A program made the translations under genes and the position numbers. A stretch of 35,000 bases of DNA from Chromera velia. Lineage: Eukaryota > Sar > Chromeraceae. Below the pieces are notes generated by a model. It searched no databases, was not told the DNA's origin, and saw only the letters and a list, made by a program, of their open reading frames with translations. Below, piece by piece: positions 1 to 12,923 of the stretch (its first letter is position 1; each line of letters opens with the position of its first letter). The stretch spans positions 7,501 to 42,500 of the forward strand of contig JAHBMJ010000581.1 in NCBI GenBank assembly GCA_018398765.1, in the 5' to 3' direction.

Positions 1-371
1 AAGTAGGCCCGACCCTCCACTGCCACCCTCACACAGATTTCCGCAGTGTAAAGTGGCAAGAACACCATGAAGTCGAACCTGCCGTCAAACGGTTTCTTGT
101 AATGCATCTCTGCAGAGATACTGACAGTGACTATGTTGGCGACAACAATCGCAGACATACACAGCTCCCAGTATCGGGAGTGGAACATCTCTCTCAATCG
201 CGCAGAGAGGGGTTTTTTCATGTTGGAAGTCATAAAGCCGTCTCCACTGAGTCTGCCCTCTTCCACTTGTCCAAGCGGAAGGGAGTCTGTCTCTTTCCGC
301 TGGATATGTGCCCCCACTCTGCCCCTGGCCTCTGCAGGCGCCCCCTTCATCTGACGAAACTTCCAGGGCAT
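1..371 (-). CDS. Voltage-gated-type cation channel, N-terminal part (runs off the left edge)
   Basis: One open frame reads leftward from an ATG at 371 to the window edge, about 123 codons. The first 65 residues are polar and probably cytosolic. They are followed by a basic stretch and then a segment with the hallmarks of S1 of the ion-transport fold: FHSRYWELCMSAIVVANIVT. A short extracellular-type loop and an S2-like helix follow, with acidic YTAEICVR, the position where voltage-sensor S2 helices carry a conserved Glu followed by a basic residue. This spacing (aromatic-Trp at the start of S1, Asn near its end, Glu in S2) is typical of voltage-gated Ca, Na or related cation channels. S3 to S6 and the pore lie outside the window, so ion selectivity cannot be said. 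The true start could lie in an upstream exon, because an acceptor-like CAG sits just before this region at about 381-383. The family call is inference from pattern, without a search. Confidence 0.6.
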   Translation of the reverse strand, partial: MPWKFRQMKGAPAEARGRVGAHIQRKETDSLPLGQVEEGRLSGDGFMTSNMKKPLSARLREMFHSRYWELCMSAIVVANIVTVSISAEMHYKKPFDGRFDFMVFLPLYTAEICVRVAVEGRAY

Positions 372-1086
372 CCTTCCTACTGTCGGGTGAGAAAGCACCT
401 CTAGGTCAACGTAGCTGTCTCAGAGACTCAGTCTGGTGGTTCGCAAGCTGCGCGTTCCCAAGACTGGGATGCCAGGAAGGCTTCTAATAAAGTTCATCCA
501 TGTGATGTAAAGTTGCACAGAGAGGACGCCGCAGTATATGGCTAAAGGGTGCTGTTGATGCGCAGCAATGTGCAGAATTAAGATACCCAGAAGAGTCGGA
601 CGCACAAGAGATCAAGCAGATCACTGCATGCGGTGGCGCGCACGGGTAACGCCACGGCGCCGCGCGCGCGTTGCTTCAGAGGCCCCGGAAAGTGCAATTG
701 GGGCATGCATGCGGCTTTCGCTTTTACGGGCCGCTCTGAGGCCCCATGCGTGCGTCAAGATGCTTCAAGTTGAAGCGCAGACATAGCGCAGACACAAAAT
801 TCGAACGGAGCATGCTCCCCGTTACACTGTTGTTGCTGCTCCTTCTAAGAAACTCTATATCCGATAGAATGCTGTACCATCTAGCTCTCCAGGGCAGAAA
901 CTCCATCCTAGAGGAATTGCGTGTTGGTGCGAGAGTCCTATGCAACTTCCATGGCTGACTGGCTTTTGTGGAGCCAGTCGTGGGCTTCTTGGAGTATTTG
1001 ATTTGATGCCTCTTTTTTGAGTTTTCCCAAGTCATTCATTTCAGTCCAACTGCATGTGTTTTCGCTTGCGTGCTTGAGGAAAGAAC
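372..1086. other. Intergenic region between divergent genes
   Basis: No convincing gene lies here. The left channel gene reads away to the left and the giant gene to the right, so this stretch should hold both promoters. A very CpG-rich patch lies at about 630-675. On the minus strand a short open frame (605-420) encodes a hydrophobic peptide containing QLYITWMNFIRSL, which could be an upstream exon or chance. The rest shows nothing I can name. Confidence 0.5.
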
Positions 1087-1556
1087 ATGTTGGCGTCTAA
1101 TCAGAACTCAGGCCTTCTGCGTGGTCTGAGATGTGAGAACCGTTCGAACTCGACGGTCCCACAGAAGGGCTCTGATGCTACAGGATCAGAAAGTGAGAAG
1201 TCAACTCGCGATTTGATGCAGCAGTCTCGTCATCGAGTGAAAGAAGGGAATCCACTTCTCGGCGTCGCCATGGGACTGAACCAGACGATGAGAAAGAAGG
1301 GCACAAACTCGGTCATGGCCGAGGCTGGTTCGTGTCACTCTCTTTCTCCCTCTCCTTCTCCCGAAGCTCCCAAGTACCCTCTGAATGGGGTGAATGGTGA
1401 GGGAGGGGGAAGGGGGGCGTCTTCGCCCTCTGGTCCTTCGGATTTTGCCAAGTGGAGGGACAGAGAGAGGGCACAGAGAGAGAACGGGGCAGCTTCCCAT
1501 CCGAGGTCAGGTGCCATGAAGGAAGGAAGGAAGGGATGAGTGAGTGAGTGAGTGAC

Positions 1557-1591
<35 letters not shown>

Positions 1592-2242
1592 TGGCTCTCC
1601 GTGTGTGTGCGCGTGTATGAACGAAAGTGAATTTGTGCGATGTTGCAGCCGCGAGATGTTGAACGAACTGCCTTCTGCATTACTGGAGGAAAGGGATGCG
1701 CCGGATGGTGAGCCTGTGGCCTTTCCCTTCGGCTGCCCTGCCCCGGCATCTAGGTGCAGATCCTCCAACCCGACTTTCTGCCAGGGTGCGATCTGTCTGT
1801 ATCTGCGGTGTACGTTTTGTTTCACAGCGTCCGGATGGTTTCTTGGAAGTTGCTGGTCGCTCTGCATCTTTCCATTCCGGTTTTGTGTCCCTCAATCTGT
1901 CCCAGATTCGGTTTTTTTGTCGCACTTGCTTCCTTTTTTCACCTAGCTTCTGCTGAGCGTGTTTGTGCAGGTCTCCGTAGTGGGATGAATGACTGGGCGA
2001 TGGCACGACTGCTGAGCGAAGCGGAGAGGGAACGGGACCGAGACAAGGAAGGTGCATGGGCATCGCAACACCCACTGTCAGTCTTCATTTCGCCGAAGTT
2101 CTAGGCAGAAAGTAAAGTGAGTTGCGGCAGGTCAGAAGACTGGCGAGGGCTGGTCAGACAAAAAGAAAGACCGCCCGCAAGAGAGAATCGGAAACGGGAA
2201 ATCGACAAGAATTCAATAACAGTCAGAGTGGAAAGCAAGCAG
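1087..2242 (+). other. 5' exons of the giant gene
   Basis: The ATG at 1087 (MLASNQNSGLL) opens exon 1, which ends at 1505 if the donor is GAG|GTCAGG. That choice leaves two bases, which join in frame to the exon at 1649 (REMLNELPSALLEERDAPD). That exon ends at 1707 before GTGAGC and joins in frame to 1971-2051 (GMNDWAMARLLSEAERERD). A further candidate exon, 2109-2242, would end at a very strong donor (CAG|GTAAGAG) and be open in the right phase, but it needs an intron of only 57 bases before it. Without it the protein could instead terminate at the TAG at 2102. The intron at 1506-1648 carries a TG microsatellite. Confidence 0.5.
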
Positions 2243-2647
2243 GTAAGAGACCCACGCGCAACTTGAGGGGTGATCAGTGATGGTTGCAAGAGGGCCATCA
2301 AATTCAAAAATGGAAGACTCTCGAACTTGCTGACCGTGGCAAGAAATGTATGAGGTTCTCTTCCCACCCCCCACCCCCGCCTCCTATCCGTCCTCCTTTC
2401 ATTGTGTATGTGTTTCAGTACGGGGAACAGCGAAAGCGACGTTTCTGTCCTCCGATACCAGAACCAGGAGCTTCGGCGGCTTGTCGATCAGAAGGATGCT
2501 CAACTTTCGGCACTCATGAGACTTCTCGGTTGGTGGTTTCTCTGGCTGGTTGTCTCTTTCTTTTCTTCTCTTCTCTTTGCTTCTCTCTCTGCCTCTTTGT
2601 TTCTTTCTTTCTTTCTTCCTTCCTTCCTTCCTTCCTCCCTTTCTTTT

Positions 2648-2685
<38 letters not shown>

Positions 2686-5287
2686 CTTCGATAGGCCCGT
2701 CTTCCCATCCCTCCCTTCTTCCTGGCTGGACTTTCTCTTCCGATGTTCTTCCTTTGCCCTTCCGCCTGCTTCCGTTGCGACGTGCTGTCCTAGAATTTCT
2801 ACTTGTCTTTACAACCCTTTGCCTGTTCCGGGACTTGTCCCTCCTTCCTGGTTGTTTGACGCAGCCGAAAATTGTGTCATGTCTGAAGATGGCCGTGCAA
2901 AGCTGTTGGCAGCAAGTATGGGTGGCCCTCTGTCTGCGTCCGTGGGGGGGGTTCACAACCCCCCTCGTGGGCGTGCGTCTGGGGGAAACGGCCAATTTGT
3001 TCGCGATCGGGAGAGGGAGAGAGGGTCGCCAGACAGGAGAGGGGGGGGCATGCCGACGGCAAACGGCTACCCATCTTTCGTGCCTGCGGCCTCTTCCTCC
3101 CGCCCCCATGCGCACGGGCACATCCCCGGTACTGAAGACGTTGAGAGAGAAGTCCCGGAGGGTGCCGAGCATATTAACGGGGGGACTGCAGGGGTTGCCT
3201 CACCCCTAGGGCATCACCTGAGATCTCCAGGTCGTTGGGGGGGGAGGGATGAGGAGGGAGAAGATGGAGTTGTTGGAAGTGGTTCTCCCGGGGGTGCGGG
3301 TCCTGTATCGGGGATCCCCAAACTTCCCCCTCCAGCCGCAATGTCTCTTCAAACGCACCCTGCAGCAGCAGCCGCTTCAGGATCTGCAGCTGTTCGGGGA
3401 CAGCCCCCGATGTCATTTCACAGCGGGGGTCCCGTTGCGGGAAAACAAAAAAGCACAATTGGGGGGGGCGCTGTAAAGGGGGGGACGCAGCCTGTGGAGG
3501 CAGAGACCCTTCAGTCGTCCCCTACACGCGGTGGTGTGGCGACAGGGGGCGCAGGTGGTGCATCAGTCGCCCCCCAGCAACGTTCGGGTCGCGGGGGAGA
3601 TATGGGGGGAAGGGAGGACGAAATTGATAGAGAGAGAGAACACAACGAATTTATTGGTATGGGAAGTCCGGCACTGTCCATCACCAGTGCCGCAGCCACT
3701 GCAGGCGACCGTGATCTGATTCGTGGATCCGCGGGTGTGGCTGGTAGGGGGATGATGGGCGGGTCGAGTGAGTGGGAGAATGAGCATGAGGAGGAGGAGG
3801 AGGAGGAAGAGGACCTCGACGAAGAGGGGCCTCCACATACACATGCAGTCAGGGCATCCAACGGGGAGCCCGTGCAGGTGCAGCAACTCCACACACACGC
3901 ACACACACACGGGTCTCTGCCTGCGAGTGGGGGGGTGGATAGGCCGTTTGCAGGGACAGACACAGGGCCGCATGTGGCTGTGAAGACCAATCGGGTGGAC
4001 AGTGGAGAGGCGGTTGCAAGTGGTGACAGTGAGAGGGGCTTAAGTGAGGGAAGTCAGGGTGGGGAAGCCGAAGACGGGCTCGGGCTTGATAGAGCAGAAG
4101 CAGACGACGGTGAGTGTGGGTCGAGAGGTGTCACGTTGAACGATGTGTTGAAAGTCCGGGGCGTGTCAGTATCTGCGACTGCTGCGTCGAACTCTTCTGA
4201 TTCGGACGTTGCCTCCGCCTCTGCGTCTGCCTCCAAACGCCCAGTAGGGGGCGTGGCGGGGGGGCGTGTACGTCGCAGCATCAGTGGGAGTTTTACTCCA
4301 GAGCGCGTGACTGTGAATGCGCTCCATGCCCACTCTTCGTTCTATCGGATGGCTGAGGATTCATCTGTGGGTGCAGCAGGAGAAGGCAGTCACGCTCTGA
4401 ACGGTTTCAGAGGCCCTGAACAAGAGAGGTCTGCATTTGCTGCGGCTGCAGCTGCTGCGTCCTCTTTGTCCACAGGTGCTGGTCCTTCCCGGGCCTTCCA
4501 GCAGCAGCAGTTGCAGCAGCAGATCTCGGCTCGACACGCCGCCATTAGAGAAGGCACAAATGGCCCAGACGAGTTCCTTCCCTTCGGTCAGCAAGCCCCG
4601 AAGACTTCGGCCGTGGGGGGTTGGAAAGGATACACAGTAGATGCCTCTGGCAGGAATGGGCCCAGTGGTGCCGTCTCGTCTGCCTTTGCGACTGCAGAAG
4701 TTCTTGCACGCACAGGAGGGCTGGCTCGCGGTCTCACATCTTTGCAAAATGACAGGGGTGCAGAAGGAGACGGCAGGGGTGCTACCTCGGCGGCTTCGGT
4801 CGCTTCAACCCGTGGAGGCAGCTCCACTCATCTCTCCCTTCCCTCTCAGGCACAACACGTGAGAGGCAAAGCTCCTTCTGAGCTGCGCTCTCTGCCTCTG
4901 GGTGGATGTGCAAAGGGGGGAGGTGGCACCGAACAGACAGCCCCTTTCGCTGGACCTTTCGCTCGAAACTTTGGCTCATCGGCTGCCCCCACAGGTAGTA
5001 ACGGGGCCGGAGGGGAGAGGGAGAGGAGCTCTCCATCCGTTATCCCCCATACCACCTCAGTGACAGCCCCCCACGGCCTCGGCCTGCCCTCTTCGGATGT
5101 CGTCCCACCGGCAGCCTCTCAGCAGCCTGTGGATGAAAACCCGGTTGCAGATTCACTCCACTCACCCTCACTCTCTCTGAGACCCCCCCCGCGTCTCGGA
5201 CAGGCTCAACAGCAACAGGGTCAAGTCTCTGTTCCGGCAACTAGAGACACATCCACAGGTCTGTCTCGCCGCTTGCGTGTCTGCCTG

Positions 5288-5319
<32 letters not shown>

Positions 5320-6880
5320 TTTTTTCTTTCTTTTCTTTCTTTCTTTCTTTCTCTCCTTCTGAGTCTGTCCACCTTTCTTGACCGCCTTTCCTCGTTCTTA
5401 AACCTCTGGCAGGCAGACGGGCACCTAGACCGTCTCTGTGTTGTCTTCTTCCTTTTTCCGGTGTTGCAGCAAAAGGCTTTTTCTTCATTGCGTCATTCTC
5501 TCTGGTGGTTTGGTGCGTTGACATCTGCTGATCTTCGATTTCCATTCACAACCTCCACCGGTCCCCGAAAACAGTCTCCTTCCCTTCTTTCTCTGATACT
5601 CATTGACTCCTGACTGATGCAGGAGCCGTGGAGGTGTCTGCAGAGGCCCCTGCCCTCTCTCAGCAAGCTCACCAGTCCCAGCAGCCGTCCCTCAACGCCG
5701 CCACAGCCACACAAACCCACCAACACCAGCATCTGCTGCAGACTCAAACCGACTCTGCAGACTCGACACGCAGACCTGTAGGGGGCCATGCACAGCAGCA
5801 GCAGCAGGCACAGCTGTCTGCTTCTGTTCCACAGCAAGCCAGCGCATCTCATACCTCAATTCCACAGCTGCACACTGGCCGAGAGAGGGAGAGAGACAGA
5901 GATTTTGGAGATTCTTTCCAGCAGCATCTCCCCCCTCAGACTCAAACGCGCATCAACGCGTCTGATGACTACGCACGTCATGTTGAGTCTGTTCAAGAGC
6001 AGCTCCTTGCGACAATCCGCCGTGAGAAAGAGCAGAGAGATCGCATGAAGGAGAGAGGACTCTTGATAGAACGCGAAAAAGAGCGCGAAAGAGAAAGGGA
6101 GAAAGAGATGGAGCGCGAGATGATAGCAGCTGTGGGTGGACGTGCCCCTCACGCCTCTAAGACACAGCACCCGGCGGCGGAAAATCCCACCGCCGACGAA
6201 GAACTTTCTGATCCCCATCAGCAACCCAACAACCGCCCTGCCCAAAGTGCAGACTCTGTCGGTGCTGTCAATGGCGACCGAGACCCGACAGGTAGTTGCG
6301 GGGCTTCAGACATTCGCAGCCACATCGCCAGAGAGAGGGGGCGGGTTGACAGGGTGGGTTTTGGGGACGAGGAGAGGGAAAGAGAAAGAGATCGGGCCGC
6401 TGCGACTGGGAGCGGCAACGTGGGTACCCGCCCTCCTCGAGCCACACCAGGCGGCGCCCCTTCCCTTCAGAGAGATAACTCAGCAGCTTCCGATGCCGCT
6501 GTTGCATCCGAAAAGGAAAATGAGAGTCTGGGGGGACAGGAGGAGGAAGAAGAAGAGCCCCTGATGCCGTTGCAATCAAGGCGTCTGCTTCAAGGCGACA
6601 ATCTCTCTTCAGCATCAAAGGACGCCAAGCACGGATCTGCCGAGATGCTCATGTCCTTCATGGACAGAGAGGGCGGGAGGGGGCGACCGCGGAGAAGCAG
6701 AGACGATTCGAGCTTGCGTGCAGCGAAGGTTGGTTGCATGTTCTCTTACTCACTCACTTACTCACCCCTAATATGAACTCTCCCTTTCACATGAATGTCT
6801 GCGTGAATCCACCGACTGGCCGACCGACCGACCGACCACCCCCCAGGATCTCTCTTGTTCGTCTGCTCGTTCTATTTGCA

Positions 6881-6915
<35 letters not shown>

Positions 6916-9900
6916 GTCGTTTCATGATTCCTCTTTTCGAACAAATCTCCCTGCTGTATTTCGCTTCGACACGTCCGTTTCCCTGCTCATCAGTGTGTGC
7001 TCCTCATTTTCTGTAATTCACTGTTGTTTACCCTCTCTTCATTTATTCACTTCTCCTGTCGCGACGACTTGCTTGCAGGGTTCTGTTCAGAGCGAGGGGG
7101 CGTGCGGGCAGGAGCGGGACTGCCTCTCGATCTCCGGCTCTGAGACTCTTTTCTCGGAGACGGCCGCGGGTCGCTTGGCCAGATACGAGAGGAAAGAGCG
7201 GGGGGGCGGTCGGGGGGGGTCTGGGGATCTTCCTTTGACCCTCCCGCTCTCTGCTCTGAAGCAGACCCGTCAGCCCTTTCTTCCCTTGTCGATTGGAGGG
7301 TCTGGAGGGCAGCAACGGGAAAGAGAGAGGAAGACAGGGCCTGGCGGCGGTGTCGGGAGCATGGGGGCACCCCCCAGCGGGGGAGCAGCGCAAGGCCAAG
7401 GAGGTCACGGAGAGCTCCGCGGAACAAATAGCGCAGAGGTGAGTGAGTTGGGGGCATCGAAGACGGTAGTGTGTCAACTTTTTTGTTTGTTTTCCTGCTG
7501 TGTTTGTGTTGTACGATTCATCCGACTTTTACGAATGCTCTGGTAATCGGTTGATCCGTCCGCGTCTCTGGCAGATTTGATCGGACTGCTCTGCCATTTT
7601 TTCTCTGGAACAGATGGTGCAGTGAGAATTACAGGAGAAGAGAAAAGTGACCGCCCCAGCCCATGAAGATTCGACTCCTGATTGAAGTCGACCGACCCAA
7701 TGACTGCATGTGTGTGTGTGTTTGTATCTCTGCAGGACATTGACCGAGCTATGGCGCAGCTCGATTCCCTGTCGTCCTTTCTGGACTCTCTCGTTGCAAA
7801 TGATGGGGGGGGCAAAGGGAAACAACAACAACAGGGGGGAGGGGCAAAGGAGAGGGAAAGAGAAAGAGAAAGACGGGGTGAGGCCACCGGAGTTGCAGCG
7901 GCTGCAGGTGTCGGTCCGCCTGTGCACTCTTCAACAGCTCCCTCGAGCCTCCCTTGGGTCAGTCCCCCCCACACTTCTCGAGGGTCGCGGCCTTCTTCCC
8001 CTGCCGAATCCCGCTCTGGCCCCATGAGGGCGAGACAACAGCAGCAGCAGGGGAATGAAGACAGAGAGAGGGCTCCTGCTGACCACCACACGAGCAACGG
8101 TCATGCAGGAGCAGGACGAGAGAGAGAGAAGGAAATGATGGGAGACAACGCCCTTCAACCGCAGGCACCCAAATCTGATGCGGCCACAGACGGCGGCTAT
8201 TCCTCTTCGGCCTCCGCAATAGACCGGCGAGGTACGCCAGGCGTCCGCCCGCCTTCGTCTTTCCAGCTTCCCCGCGGTAGTTCTTCAGGTCACCCTCAAG
8301 CATCGTCTTCTGCCGCTCGCGGGAGACCTCAGGGCTCCTCTCTGCAACACACCCTCCCACCGCACCTAACGTCTGCTCCTGAAGGCCAACAACAGTCCCA
8401 GACCCATGATCCCTCCCGCCATGGAGGTTCTCTCTCCCACCCCTCCAGCAGCCAGATGCTAAAGGCTCCTCCTCCTCCGCCTCAGGGCATAGCTCTACAG
8501 CTTCTGCACAGCCAGCACCATCCACACGCGCAGCAGAGGAGACTCAGCCTCTCGGTGTCAGGGGGGGAAGGGTCAGAGGCCCCCGGAGGGGGTGCAGCTA
8601 CAGCGGCAGCAGCAGTGGCTACGGCAGCAGCAGTGGCTGCGGCAGCAGCAGCGGCACGGCAGCAGAGGCAGACACGGGATCAGGCAGCAATCCCTGTGTC
8701 GGTCTACGCCACCATCGACTCCCTCGGCACAGCAACTTCCGTCAGGTCTCCATCCGTTCTATCAGCCCACTGGGAAAGGGACAGGAACACTACGGCACCT
8801 ACGGGTGCTGTGTTGGGCGGGCTTGCTCAACTTAACGGGGGGGGGCCTATCGGGCTTGGTCGTGTGGGTGCAGGCCCACTCGGAGCAAACGTGAGCACGA
8901 CCACCGGCTTTACGGGGCCAACCCATGAAGTGGAAGCGGACGCGGACGCGCTCGCGCCTTCGCTAACAGCCTCCGCTGCAGCGACAGTGACGGTGCCCCG
9001 AGGCCACCCGCCCCCAACTCAGCCGCAGCAGCGCCTTGGAGCTGCCACTCTCATGGCACAACAAGCTCAGCAGCAACAACAGCAACAGCAGCAGAATGAA
9101 AGCGGGAGCGAACGAGAAAGAGAGAGGGAGCGAAGATCACCTCTTGCTACGTTCCCTCAAGGGGGCCGGATGCGAGAAAGAGAAAGAGAGAGGGATGAGC
9201 TTGCCGAAGTGGCAGATGGCAGCAGCATCAGGTCTCACCAAGCGACTGTCACGACCCCTTGTGCCGGCCGTTCAACTGACGAACTGCGGCAGTTGGAGGA
9301 ACGCGATGGGCCCTCGAGGGCCCAGCCGGGGCCCTCTGCTCCTGGTGGGGGCCCCGGCGCTTCTACGGGGGCCCAGTTCGGATCCCCGTCATTGCATGCG
9401 CTCGTGCACTCAGTCCAGCAGCAGATTGAGGACAACTTGGACTCCTCTCTCCTGTCCCAGTTAGGGTCCGGGTCCGACCGTGACCTTTCTGCGTTGATTG
9501 GAAGCGATCTAGAGGCCCTCGGAATTCGGGGAAAACTTCAACATCTCCGGGGGGTGTTGAACAGATACAGCGAGCTTGCTCGAATGCTCGCACCGCCTGA
9601 TAGCAGCCCGCCCCCCCAGCAGATGCCTTCCTCGTCATCCGGTGCTGCCGGTGCCCATTCTAGGTTTCCTTCTTCTTATCCTCTTCCTGCTGGCACAGTT
9701 CCCGAACAGCCCGCGCAGACAGGAGGAGGAGGTGGGGGGCAGGGGCAGCGACAAACCAACATCGACCTCTCAGATCCGGCAGTGGCACGGTTGGCACGGT
9801 TAAATATGTGGGGTGGAGGTGGGGGGACGACAGGGGTGCACAGAGAGCAGCAGCCTGCCCCCTCACAGACCAACAGGTTCCCTCTGCAGCAGCCGTCCAA

Positions 9901-12890
9901 CGGGGGGAATGGGGGAACGGGCAACAGATCCAGGCAGCCACAGCTGAATGGACAGGGGGGACGGGGGGACAGCAGATCCGAAGACGCACAGCAGCTCCCA
10001 GCCGCTGACAGCAGCCCTTCGAATGACAGAGAGGCTGCAGTGGCTTCTGCGGCTCTTTCCCGTCTCGGCTTGACGGAAGATTTCTTCATTTCGTCTTCTC
10101 GAGGAGAAGGACGGGGGGGATTCGCGAGTGCTCACCTGTTACCTTTCCTTAACGGAATGCGGCGCCCCTCAGCTGCAGTGTCGTCAGCTGCCGCAACAGC
10201 GGGTGACGGTGAGGTGAAGGACGACAGGGATGATGACGAGGAGGACGATTCTCGTGGGGGGTTTCGGGGAAGTGAGGGGGCAGGGGGGGATGAAAACAGA
10301 GAGCCCATGACAGTAGAAGAACGTCTGCTTGCACATGTGCAGATGAGAGGAAATGGGGGTGCAGGGAGGGGGGCGTTCCTCGGGGAGAGTGGACGGCAAA
10401 TGGGGTCATCTGAAAGGAGCACTAGCGGCTCCGCCCAAGCAGCAGTGCCTGCAGCAAGCCTCTTCCGTCTCTCCGAGCTGTCCTCCTCTCTCCAAGAACT
10501 TCTGCGACTGCGGGGGGACTTGGACCATTTGAGTTCCAGTCTCCAACACGGCCCCTTCGGTATTGGAGGCCGCGACCGCGACCGTCATTCGATCGAGGGC
10601 TTCCCCCCCTCCTCCGTCGGTGCACGTGCCGACGGGACTGATAAGACGCCTTCTGTTTCCCTGTCCTCTTTTTCGATCGGTGTGTGCCCCCTGGGGGACT
10701 CCTCTGCGTCCCCCCCTCCCGCAGGACTTCACAGCAGCACCGCAGCAGCAGCAGGCAAACTCCAACACAGAGAGTCCCCAGGAGCTGCCGTTGCTGCTGC
10801 AATGACATCACTCCCCGGGGAGGCGCATGTGAGGGGAGAGATGGATGCTGCCGCAGGTCCCCCTCGCGCTGCTGTGGCTGCTGCAGTCTCTGCAGCTGCA
10901 GCTGCTGCCCGTCTCCAGTCACAGCAGCAGAGAGGGGTGGGTGGGGGTACAGTGGGACATCCCCAGAAGCACGCCCCCCTGCCTGTGCGCATTTCCCCTC
11001 AGCTGGCACGAGATGAGCCCGTCAGCGCTGCAGCAGCAGCAGGGGCGGCAGCCAATGGAGGGAACATTGAGCACGACTGTGCCACTGCCTCCAGACGGTC
11101 GGGCCAAGACCGAGATAGGGACAGCTGTGGGGGGCCTGCTGCCTCCTCGAGGCAGAGGGACAGAGAGGGGTCAGGCACAGAAAGAGACAGAGAGCTGTCT
11201 GCGCAGGGTGGGGGAGAGAGAGGGGCTCCTCCGGGAGGGGTGTTGATTCTAGCACCCCACAGCGCTGCCGTGGGGGGAACGGGAAGTTATCCTGCTTTTC
11301 CCTCGCCTTCGGGTCAGACGATGCTTCATTACAAGAGTGGCTTTTCCACTCTCCCGTCCGGTGCAGACAGAGAAAGAGACAGAGATAGAGAACAAGAGAC
11401 TGAGGACGCACAGCGTGTTGATAGAGAGAGGGAAAGAGACCGGGACAGGGTCGGACGAGAGAAGAGAGAGAACGCGGGGGTGTCAGCTACAGCTCCGTTC
11501 CCTCCACCCCCCCTGGACCCCCCAGCATGTCGGAGTGCGAGTTGGTCTCCCGCCTCAAGTCCGCTCTCCCCCCAACTCGTGCACCCTCCTTTCTCTTCCC
11601 CACAGACGAAGCACGCCATCCCAGTACTTGGTGTACAGCCTGTAGACACAGACAAAGACATCAAAGTGCGCGGGGCCTATGCAGACCCCCCCATGAACGT
11701 CAAAGAAAGCGATAGGCAGTCCGATGCCTCGCGAGACGCTGAGGCTGTCCGCAGAGCCATGCAGGCGATTCCTAGTTCCCTGGGGGGCGTTGCAGCCGCG
11801 TTGTCTCAGGGCCCTGGACGGGCTGCGCGTGCGGAGAATTTTTCCCAAGACGGGGAGAAGGGAAGTGCCAGTCCCCACAGCGCTACCGAGCCTGGGGCGG
11901 CTTGTCTGTCTCTCTCAGGTAACCACCTGCAGGATGCCGGTGCAAGGGGATCCAGCAACCCCCGCGGGCTGCTCGGTTCCGTTGCTGAGGCTACGGGGGG
12001 TGTCGGTGAGCCTGACGGAGAGACCGACGGTGTGGGTGGTCTAGAAAAACACACAAGCGGTTTTGCGTCAGCAATGTCTGTTGCTGCGACAGGCGGTGGG
12101 TCAGAGGGGGGTGACTTCGATCTGCAGGAGCTTGCCCGCGTTGTTCATGGAGGAACCCAGTTGAACGAAGATGCCTACATTGCGCGTGCACGGGCCGCAG
12201 GTGTTCGGATTTTTGGAGCTACCGCGGAGGCTCCCAAATCTGGCGGCAGTTACCCCCTTCTCTCTCCCGCTATGTCGGCAGGAGACAACCCTGAGGGTCC
12301 GGGGGCTGCTGATCGTGGGGAGGTGGATGATGAGCGAGAGGAGGACGGGGAAGAGACAGAGGACAATGTAGCAAGTCTGGTGTGCGAGGATGGAGATGGA
12401 GAGGGAGATGGAGACGGTAACTTGTCCGAGAAGGACAAGACGGAACGCGAGGTGGAAGAGGAAGAAGAGGAGGAAAGGGAAAGAGAGGACGACCGAACCG
12501 CTGCTCAACCAGGAGCAGAGAGGAGTGTCAGTGTGACGCCTCCTGTCGTTCCAGGTTCGGGTGCTCTCTTTGACGGTATCCACACGTTAGAGACTCTGAA
12601 AGTGCAGGGGGAAGAGGTCATCAGAAAAGTCAGTCAGTCAGTCAGTCATTTCGCTTCTGCTGCAATCTGCAGTACGCTGCGCATTTTTGTTCTAATGGTG
12701 ACTACGTGTCTTTGCTTGCATGGCTTTCTGTCTGAATTCCATTCCTTCCCTGTCGCAGCTGTGTCGTGATGGAGTGAGTCGCTCTTTGTTCTTTCTTGCC
12801 TGCTTCCTCCCAGCTGCATGACCCTCCTTTCTCTCCTATGACCTCACTCACTTTCGACACGGCTGCTTTCGTCTCCTTCTGTGTATCGCC

Positions 12891-12923
<33 letters not shown>

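Noticed and set aside
2419-2528. Bre1/HUB-type E3 ligase suggested by the RYQNQEL coiled coil
   Set aside because: The similarity covers only a short helix that any coiled coil could give, and no RING finger is found in the gene.
2399-3172. Minus-strand open frame rich in Arg and Glu
   Set aside because: It is the reverse of pyrimidine microsatellites and of the plus-strand coding exon, with no features of its own. The same applies to the many minus-strand frames across 3500-15500.
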